Of a DNA stretch of 48,653 nt, positions 43,457-48,653 are shown one piece after another (within the stretch, counting starts at the first letter, position 1; every line of letters starts with the position of its first letter). The notes below the pieces were generated by a model. The model did no database searches, had not been told where the DNA came from, and saw nothing but the letters and a program-made list of their open reading frames with translations. The stretch is from the NCBI GenBank assembly GCA_905235445.1, contig CAJOLJ010000012.1:1-48653 (forward strand), given 5' to 3'. The DNA is from an uncultured Bacteroidales bacterium (GTDB taxonomy: Bacteria; Bacteroidota; Bacteroidia; Bacteroidales; UBA932). Made by a program: the position numbers and the translations under genes.

Positions 43457-43479
43457 ATAGTTCAATCCTTAGGTACTGA

Positions 43480-44259
43480 TTACTCAGCCCTGTCGGAATC
43501 CCGACGTGACCTTCCACCGCGACGTGACCCACGGTCACCGTCACGACGGTTGCCACCCCTGGATCCGCCCCTGCTCTGTCCGCCCTGTCCCTGTGCGGGA
43601 GCGGCGTTCAGACCGGCGTTGGGGGAGAGATCCCTCTTGCCGTAGACCTCGCCGTTGCAGATCCAAACCTTGATACCGAGGCAACCTACCTTGGTGTTTG
43701 CGATTGCAAGAGCGTAATCAATGTCAGCACGGAAGGTGTGAAGAGGGGTACGTCCCTCTTTGTACATCTCGCTGCGAGCCATTTCGGCACCGCCGACACG
43801 GCCGCTGATCTGGACCTTGATTCCCTCTGCGCCAACCCTCATTGCGGAAGCGATGGCGAGTTTGATGGCCCTGCGGTAGGACACGCGGCTCTCGATCTGA
43901 CGGGCGATGGTGTCAGCCACGATACGGGCGTCGACCTCGGGACGGCGAACCTCGAAGATGTTGATCTGGACATCCTTCTTGGTGACCTTCTTGAGCTCTT
44001 CCTTCAGATGCTCGACCTCTGCGCCTCCACGACCGATGATCATGCCGGGCCTTGCGGCCTGGATGGTGACGGTTATGAGCTTGAGAGTCCTCTCGATGAC
44101 AATCTTGGAGATGCTTGCCTTGGAAAGGCGATTCTCGAGATACTGGCGGATCTTGTAGTCCTCAGCTATCTTCTCTGCGTAGTTTCCACCGCACCAGTTG
44201 GAGTCCCAACCACGGGTGATACCGATTCTATTGCTTATAGGATTTGTTTTCTGTCCCAT
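43480..44259 (-). CDS. rpsC: Ribosomal protein S3
   Basis: This 259-residue protein begins [20 protein letters not shown]. It has the KH domain ([20 protein letters not shown]) and the C-domain ([20 protein letters not shown]). The last 40 residues form an Arg/Gly-rich tail ([20 protein letters not shown]) that is longer than in E. coli S3. It is the last ribosomal gene of the first half; rplP, which normally follows, lies about 10 kb away. Confidence 0.97.
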   Translation of the reverse strand: MGQKTNPISNRIGITRGWDSNWCGGNYAEKIAEDYKIRQYLENRLSKASISKIVIERTLKLITVTIQAARPGMIIGRGGAEVEHLKEELKKVTKKDVQINIFEVRRPEVDARIVADTIARQIESRVSYRRAIKLAIASAMRVGAEGIKVQISGRVGGAEMARSEMYKEGRTPLHTFRADIDYALAIANTKVGCLGIKVWICNGEVYGKRDLSPNAGLNAAPAQGQGGQSRGGSRGGNRRDGDRGSRRGGRSRRDSDRAE

Positions 44260-44271
44260 GTTCTGTTGTTT

Positions 44272-44709
44272 TTAAGCCTCCTCGGGGGTTGTTGTTGCTG
44301 CTGCGGGTTGCGGCTTGACATCGAGAATGACGGTGACATGGTTGCTGCGCTTGCGGATACGTCCGGCTCTTCCCTGAGGGCAGGGACGGATTCTCTTGAG
44401 GGTGCGGCCTTCACCGACCATGATGGTCTTGACAATGACGTTGCCGTTGTCAAGTTCTGCTTTCTTATCCGGGTTCTTGGACTCCCAGTTTGCGATAGCA
44501 CTGCGAAGAAGTTTCTCAAGACGCACTGAGGGTGCCTTCTTTGAGTACCTGAGAAGGTCGAGGGCCTGGTTGACCTCTTTTCCACGTATGGTGTCCACCA
44601 CCAGACGCATCTTGCGAGGGGATGTGGGCACTTCATTGAGCTTGGCAACGGCTACCTGCTTTTTCTCTTCCTTGAGCCTCTCGGCCATTTCGCGTTTACG
44701 TTTTCCCAT
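44272..44709 (-). CDS. rplV: Ribosomal protein L22
   Basis: This 145-residue protein has the L22 core [30 protein letters not shown] and [20 protein letters not shown], whose loop lines the exit tunnel. The N-terminus carries an extra charged stretch of about 20 residues, and the C-terminus ends [13 protein letters not shown]. It lies between rpsS and rpsC. Confidence 0.97.
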   Translation of the reverse strand: MGKRKREMAERLKEEKKQVAVAKLNEVPTSPRKMRLVVDTIRGKEVNQALDLLRYSKKAPSVRLEKLLRSAIANWESKNPDKKAELDNGNVIVKTIMVGEGRTLKRIRPCPQGRAGRIRKRSNHVTVILDVKPQPAAATTTPEEA

Positions 44710-44732
44710 AATCTTGTGCTAAATTTTATGGA

Positions 44733-45005
44733 TTACTTCTTATTGTTGCCGGAGTGGCCCCTGAATGTCCTTGTGGGGGCGAACTCACCAAGCTTGTGAC
44801 CGACCATGTTCTCTGTGACATAAACGGGGATAAACTTGTTTCCGTTATGGACAGCGATAGTGTGGCCAACGAAATCAGGGGAGATCATGCTGGCGCGTGA
44901 CCAAGTCTTCACGACCTCCTTCTTCTTGCTACCATCATTCATAGCAAGAATTCTCTTCTCCAGGGCTTCCTGGATATAGGGACCTTTTCTTAAAGAACGA
45001 CTCAT
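44733..45005 (-). CDS. rpsS: Ribosomal protein S19
   Basis: This 90-residue head protein begins [20 protein letters not shown] and contains [20 protein letters not shown] and [15 protein letters not shown]. It lies between rplB and rplV. Confidence 0.97.
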   Translation of the reverse strand: MSRSLRKGPYIQEALEKRILAMNDGSKKKEVVKTWSRASMISPDFVGHTIAVHNGNKFIPVYVTENMVGHKLGEFAPTRTFRGHSGNNKK

Positions 45006-45027
45006 AATCTCTAAAGTTTAATTCCGT

Positions 45028-45843
45028 TTACTTCTTTCTTCTTTCGATGATGAACTTGTTGGAGGTAGCCTTAGGATTACGTGTCTTGTATCCCTTTGCA
45101 GGCAGACCCTTGCGGGAACGGGGGTGACCGCCGGAGGCCCTACCTTCACCACCACCCATAGGGTGATCATGAGGGTTCATGACGACACCACGGTTGTGGG
45201 GACGACGACCGAGCCACCTGGAACGTCCAGCCTTACCGTAGGACTCCAGATTGTGTTCAGGGTTGGAAACCGTACCGACGGTAGCGCGGCAGGTAACGAG
45301 GACCATCCTGGTCTCGCCGGAAGGGAGGCGGAGGATAGCGTGGTTGCCTTCACGGGCTGCGAGCTGTGCGAATGTTCCGGCGGAACGTGCCATTGCGGCA
45401 CCCTGGCCGGGACGCAGTTCGATGTTGTGTACGAGTGTTCCGACAGGAATATCACTCAGAGGGAGAGCATTGCCGACCTCGGGAGCAATCCCGGAGCCGG
45501 AGCAGATCTCCTGACCGACTTTAAGTCCGTTGGGAGCGATGATGTATCTCTTCTCACCGTCAGCATACTCCACGAGGGCGATGCGTGCGGAACGGTTGGG
45601 ATCGTATTCAATGGTGAGGACCTTTGCAGGGCAGTTGTCCTTGTAGTCGATGACACGGTACATCCTCTTGTGGCCGCCGCCTCTGTAGCGTACGGTCAGC
45701 TGACCTGTGTTGTTGCGTCCGCCCTTTGACTTTAGGGGCTCAAGGAGTGCCTTGTGGGGAGTTGTGCAGGTAATCTCGTCGAAAGAGCTGATCACCTTAT
45801 TCCTTTGACCGGGAGTTGTCGGTTTGAATTTTCTCATTGCCAT
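45028..45843 (-). CDS. rplB: Ribosomal protein L2
   Basis: This 271-residue peptidyl-transferase-centre protein begins [20 protein letters not shown] and carries the conserved [40 protein letters not shown] and the C-terminal [14 protein letters not shown], whose His is important for activity. It lies between rplW and rpsS. Confidence 0.98.
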   Translation of the reverse strand: MAMRKFKPTTPGQRNKVISSFDEITCTTPHKALLEPLKSKGGRNNTGQLTVRYRGGGHKRMYRVIDYKDNCPAKVLTIEYDPNRSARIALVEYADGEKRYIIAPNGLKVGQEICSGSGIAPEVGNALPLSDIPVGTLVHNIELRPGQGAAMARSAGTFAQLAAREGNHAILRLPSGETRMVLVTCRATVGTVSNPEHNLESYGKAGRSRWLGRRPHNRGVVMNPHDHPMGGGEGRASGGHPRSRKGLPAKGYKTRNPKATSNKFIIERRKK

Positions 45844-45856
45844 AGCCTAATCCTCC

Positions 45857-46147
45857 TTAAACGCTTGCATAGAAATCAATCTGGCTTCCGTCAGCGAGAG
45901 TGACGTAAGCTTTCTTGAAGTGGTTTGACCTACCGCGGACGAGTCCCTTCTTAGTGAAGCGGGACTTCCTCTTACCATTATAATTGAGAGTGTTGACGTC
46001 AACCACGGTCACACCGTAAGTCTCCTCAACAGCCTTCTTTATCTGTATCTTGTTTGCAGAACGGTCCACTACGAAACCGTAACGGTTCAACTTTTCGCCC
46101 TGAGCCGTCATCTTTTCTGAAACGATTGGCTTAATAATAATACCCAT
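45857..46147 (-). CDS. rplW: Ribosomal protein L23
   Basis: This 96-residue exit-site protein, the docking point for trigger factor and SRP, begins MGIIIKPIVSEKMTAQGEKL. It has NRYGFVVDRSANKIQIKKAV and VNTLNYNGKRKSRFTKKG. It lies between rplD and rplB. Confidence 0.97.
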   Translation of the reverse strand: MGIIIKPIVSEKMTAQGEKLNRYGFVVDRSANKIQIKKAVEETYGVTVVDVNTLNYNGKRKSRFTKKGLVRGRSNHFKKAYVTLADGSQIDFYASV

Positions 46148-46161
46148 CTCTTGTCTACTTT

Positions 46162-46791
46162 TTAGCGGTTGACCCTGGAGGCGAGTATATCCTGGACGCC
46201 GTCAACAAGAACGAGTGAATATGCGTTCATGATGTTGTAGGTGTTGATTTCGTCCACGGTGATGACACTGACCTCAGGAAGGTTGCGTGATGAAAGGTAA
46301 ATGTTCTGGGAGATCTCGGGAAGGATGAACAGGACCTTGCGGTCTCCTGCCTTGAGGGCGGAGATGATGCCGAGGAATTCCTTGGTCTTGGGAGCGTCCA
46401 TCGTGAAGGGCTCCACTACGGTGATGGCGTTTGCCTGGGCCTTGTAGGAGAGTGCGGAGACCCTTGCGAGCTGCTTTACCTTCTTGTTGAGCTTGAATTC
46501 ATAAGTGCGGGGACGAGGACCGTGTGCGCGACCGCCACCTACGAAGATGTTGGCCTTGATGCTGCCGTGACGTGCACCGCCGCCGCCTTTCTGGCGACCG
46601 AGCTTCTTTGTGCTGTAAGCCACTTCGCTTCTGTCCTTGGTCTTTGCCGTTCCCTGACGCTGGTTGGCGAGATACTGGGTGACATCGAGCCAGATTGCAT
46701 GGTCGTTGGGAGTCACACCGAAGACCTTTTCATCGAGAACCACAGTCTTACCGGACTGGGTACCGTCTATTTTCAATACTTGCAGTTCCAT
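46162..46791 (-). CDS. rplD: Ribosomal protein L4
   Basis: This 209-residue protein has the exit-tunnel loop segment AKTKDRSEVAYSTKKLGRQK with GGGGARHGSIKANIFVGGG. The C-terminal domain reads YNIMNAYSLVLVDGVQDILA. In E. coli L4 represses the S10 operon at an rpsJ leader, but no rpsJ or equivalent leader is next to this copy. Confidence 0.97.
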   Translation of the reverse strand: MELQVLKIDGTQSGKTVVLDEKVFGVTPNDHAIWLDVTQYLANQRQGTAKTKDRSEVAYSTKKLGRQKGGGGARHGSIKANIFVGGGRAHGPRPRTYEFKLNKKVKQLARVSALSYKAQANAITVVEPFTMDAPKTKEFLGIISALKAGDRKVLFILPEISQNIYLSSRNLPEVSVITVDEINTYNIMNAYSLVLVDGVQDILASRVNR

Positions 46792-46794
46792 AGT

Positions 46795-47418
46795 CTATGC
46801 CTCCAGAATGAGATAAGAACCCTTTGCTCCGGGAACGGAGCCCTTTACTACTACGAGATTGTTCTCGGGAATGAGCTTTACGATGGTAAGGTTCTGAACC
46901 TTTACCCTCTCATTTCCCATGTGACCGGCCATACGCATTCCGGGAAGGACGCGTGAAGGCCATGAGGATGCACCCATGGAACCGGGGTGACGAAGGCGGT
47001 TGTGCTGGCCGTGGGTCTGACCGCCTACACCTGCGAAGCCGTGACGTTTGACGACGCCCTGGAAACCCTTACCCTTGGAAGTGCCGATGACGTCGATGAA
47101 TTCCACGCCTTCGAACACGTCGGTAACGGTGATGGTGTCACCCAGCTTCAGCTCTCCCTTGAAGTCCGTCGGGAATTCGACGAGCTTGCGCTTGGGAGTT
47201 GTTCCTGCCTTCTCAAAATGCCCTTTCATAGGGGCGCTGGTATGCTTTTCGCTTTTTTCGTCATAGGCAAGCTGCACGGCCTCGTAACCATCTTTCTCGA
47301 CAGTGCGAACTTGTGTAACAACGCATGGACCAGCTTCAATGACGGTGCATGGGATGTTTTTCCCATCAGCACCGAAAACGGAAGTCATTCCGATTTTCTT
47401 TCCAATTAATCCTGGCAT
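46795..47418 (-). CDS. rplC: Ribosomal protein L3
   Basis: This 207-residue large-subunit protein begins [20 protein letters not shown]. The conserved [40 protein letters not shown] and [20 protein letters not shown] segments reach the peptidyl-transferase centre. It heads the first half of the cluster behind a consensus promoter. The usual first gene, rpsJ, is absent. Confidence 0.98.
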   Translation of the reverse strand: MPGLIGKKIGMTSVFGADGKNIPCTVIEAGPCVVTQVRTVEKDGYEAVQLAYDEKSEKHTSAPMKGHFEKAGTTPKRKLVEFPTDFKGELKLGDTITVTDVFEGVEFIDVIGTSKGKGFQGVVKRHGFAGVGGQTHGQHNRLRHPGSMGASSWPSRVLPGMRMAGHMGNERVKVQNLTIVKLIPENNLVVVKGSVPGAKGSYLILEA

Positions 47419-47480
47419 TGAACGCTAAAATTACTGTAAATTAATGAGTTAAATGTGTTTCGCAAAAATTTGCGGGACCA

Positions 47481-47510
47481 CAAAGGTACAACTATTTCTC
47501 CAATTTTCAA
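47481..47510 (-). promoter_or_regulatory. Promoter of the rplC-led ribosomal operon
   Basis: On the minus strand TTG (47510-47508) is followed after 19 bp by TACCTTTG (47488-47481), a TAnnTTTG match. Transcription near 47474 gives a leader of about 56 nt. A near-palindrome CGCAAA/TTTGCG at 47461-47474 lies at the predicted start. Confidence 0.7.
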
Positions 47511-47532
47511 GTCCTCCTGCGAATATTTTTTT

Positions 47533-47864
47533 AAAAAAGTGTTAAAAAAGAAGCAGTAAAACATTTTAGTTAGATGGTTTGTGCGTTGGGAAGCCTTTCA
47601 CTTTTTCAGAAATGCCTCTCCGCTGTCCCGGTTTAGTTTCCATGATACCCGGCTTTTCCGTTCACGGGAGGGGGAGGCGCCCCCAGTACGTCCGCATCCC
47701 AAGACCCTAATTATCAGTGGCTCAAAGGTGCGTTGTCCCGTGCACGCCTTCGGAATGTTCAATTCCGTCATCAAACGTTTGCTGTACGGGTTCACGGAAG
47801 AGGTGAAGGAACAGATGCGGGAATTGGAGAACGACGGGAAGGCTTGATTTTTGCTGCGTTAATC
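47533..47864. other. Region of uncertain coding capacity
   Basis: This stretch lies between the rplC promoter and the orphan secreted-protein gene. A GTG-started plus-strand frame of 88 codons spans 47581-47847. Only its last 30 codons, from an ATG at 47755 (MFNSVIKRLLYGFTEEVKEQ, then MRELENDGKA), look protein-like. No promoter or family is recognised. It may be a small gene or a remnant at a rearrangement junction. Confidence 0.3.
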
Positions 47865-47885
47865 ATGACCGAAACAAGTTTTGTC

Positions 47886-48485
47886 ATGAAACGTCTCTTC
47901 CTACTCATAAGCTTTATACTCTGGTTCCCGCTTGCATGGAGCCAGCCGCATATTCCGTTCAAGATGATTGATGCGTTGGAAACGCAAGAGGATATTGATA
48001 ATACCTTCTTTACAGAGGAGGTGTATGTAGGAGACAGTGTTGGCGATTTTTGGAAAAAACTGGATACTTGGGTATTAAGATATCACTTAGACAATCAAGA
48101 TGTATATGATGATATTGTCTCACCAAGTGCAATAGTAAGAGGAGGCAGATGGCTTAAATATAAAAGTGCGACAGCTTTTATGCAGCCACTGTCCTGTGTC
48201 GTAGGTGATACGTATTATCACGGCATAGATATCAAGTTCGATATTTCCTTTAGCAATATAGATGGACTCGCTTCTATTAGTTTAGGGAATCTCCATTATA
48301 TGGCATTCACACGAGAAGGTAGCAATCTGTATCCTCAGCTCCTCAATACGGAGGAGTGCTACAGTCATCTCCATAAGAAGAATAAAGCCATGTTAGCTTG
48401 GGTTCTCGAGGTGCTCTCGGAGCAATTCGATCTTCTTGTGGATTCTTTCAAGAAGGAATTCTGCCAGGGTAAAAATCTTCTTTAA
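47886..48485 (+). CDS. Unrecognised secreted protein
   Basis: This 199-residue product opens with a clear signal peptide (MKRLFLLISFILWFPLAWSQ), supporting the start at 47886; an ATG at 47865 would add seven residues. The mature part is acidic and aromatic (DSVGDFWKKLDTWVLRYH, YSHLHKKNKAMLAWVLEVLS) with no recognised domain. Codon use is visibly more AT-rich than in neighbouring genes, which suggests acquisition or low expression. It ends 42 bp before a strong terminator. Confidence 0.6.
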   Translation: MKRLFLLISFILWFPLAWSQPHIPFKMIDALETQEDIDNTFFTEEVYVGDSVGDFWKKLDTWVLRYHLDNQDVYDDIVSPSAIVRGGRWLKYKSATAFMQPLSCVVGDTYYHGIDIKFDISFSNIDGLASISLGNLHYMAFTREGSNLYPQLLNTEECYSHLHKKNKAMLAWVLEVLSEQFDLLVDSFKKEFCQGKNLL

Positions 48486-48527
48486 CCAGGGCTTGTCACC
48501 CTCTAACTCGGTTTCCTGTCCTTTATG

Positions 48528-48550
48528 GCCGCCTTCGGGCGGCTATTTTT
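48528..48550 (+). terminator. Intrinsic terminator after the unrecognised secreted-protein gene
   Basis: GCCGCC (48528-48533) pairs with GGCGGC (48538-48543) around a TTCG tetraloop and is followed by TATTTTT. This is a textbook stable terminator hairpin. Confidence 0.85.
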
Positions 48551-48570
48551 GTGTCTGTAAAGACAGAACA

Positions 48571-48653
48571 ATGGCAAAGAAAATCACAGAAGAAGATATC
48601 CGTCTGAACCTCATCGTCAACGGGGATGACGGACGTGCTGCAATAATCAAGCA
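48571..48653 (+). CDS. 5' fragment of a gene, possibly phage tape-measure-like
   Basis: An ATG 20 bp after the terminator opens a frame running off the window. The first residues are MAKKITEEDIRLNLIVNGDD then GRAAIIK. The EDIRLNLIVNG stretch loosely recalls N-termini of Bacteroidetes phage or prophage tape-measure proteins. With only 27 codons this is a weak resemblance, and another function is possible. Confidence 0.35.
   Translation, partial: MAKKITEEDIRLNLIVNGDDGRAAIIK

Noticed and set aside
33473..43479. The 10-kb block as an integrated mobile element
   Set aside because: No integrase, transposase, terminal repeats or att-like duplications were seen, and the genes are ordinary housekeeping and envelope genes of the phylum.

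Overview
The window comes from an anaerobic member of the Bacteroidetes, most likely Bacteroidales. The signs are a SusC/SusD pair, families largely confined to that phylum (DUF4270, DUF4294, DUF3098, the two-domain NagB-like/PIG-L protein), an oxygen-sensitive class III ribonucleotide reductase, and promoters of the phylum's TTTG / TAnnTTTG type. Coding sequence is fairly GC-rich and prefers C or G in third codon positions. No rRNA, CRISPR array or complete insertion sequence was seen. One tRNA is present.

Left part (1-22.6 kb). The window opens in the 3' end of a polysaccharide-utilisation locus: the SusC C-terminus, SusD, and a GH16 endo-glucanase lipoprotein. Next come a TPR protein and an EnvC-like degenerate LytM protein (envelope). 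On the minus strand are nrdD and nrdG, with a terminator between them and a structured leader ahead of nrdD, then a phosphopantetheinyl transferase behind its own leader and terminator. Then follow mdh, tRNA-Pro(TGG), a lolD-trmN6 pair, an ECF sigma factor with a membrane anti-sigma candidate and a Spy/CpxP-like protein, an amino-sugar pair (nagB and the NagB-like/PIG-L fusion), a zinc metalloprotease, a LacI-type regulator and a membrane pyrophosphatase.

Middle and right part (22.8-47.4 kb). The minus strand carries the translation cluster. From its promoter-proximal end it reads rplC-D-W-B-rpsS-rplV-rpsC, then about 10 kb of other genes, then rplP-rpmC-rpsQ-rplN-X-E-rpsN-H-rplF-R-rpsE-rpmD-rplO-secY-map-infA-rpmJ-rpsM-K-D-rpoA-rplQ. 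The normally continuous S10-spc run is therefore cut between rpsC and rplP, and rpsJ is absent upstream of rplC. A consensus-like promoter precedes each half. The intervening block holds uvrC, pnuC, acpP, a DUF4270 lipoprotein, a one-domain GT5 protein, ftsX, a DUF3098 protein, uppP, lpxH and a DUF4294 protein.

Right end (47.5-48.65 kb). There is an unrecognised, AT-richer secreted protein, a strong terminator, and the first 27 codons of a gene whose N-terminus loosely recalls Bacteroidetes phage tape-measure proteins.

The most notable signals are the split ribosomal cluster with promoters at both new operon heads, the riboswitch-like folded leader of nrdD, the leader or small RNA with terminator ahead of the phosphopantetheinyl transferase gene, and the altered catalytic residues in the NagB-like domain of the fusion protein. 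No clearly new multi-gene system was found.
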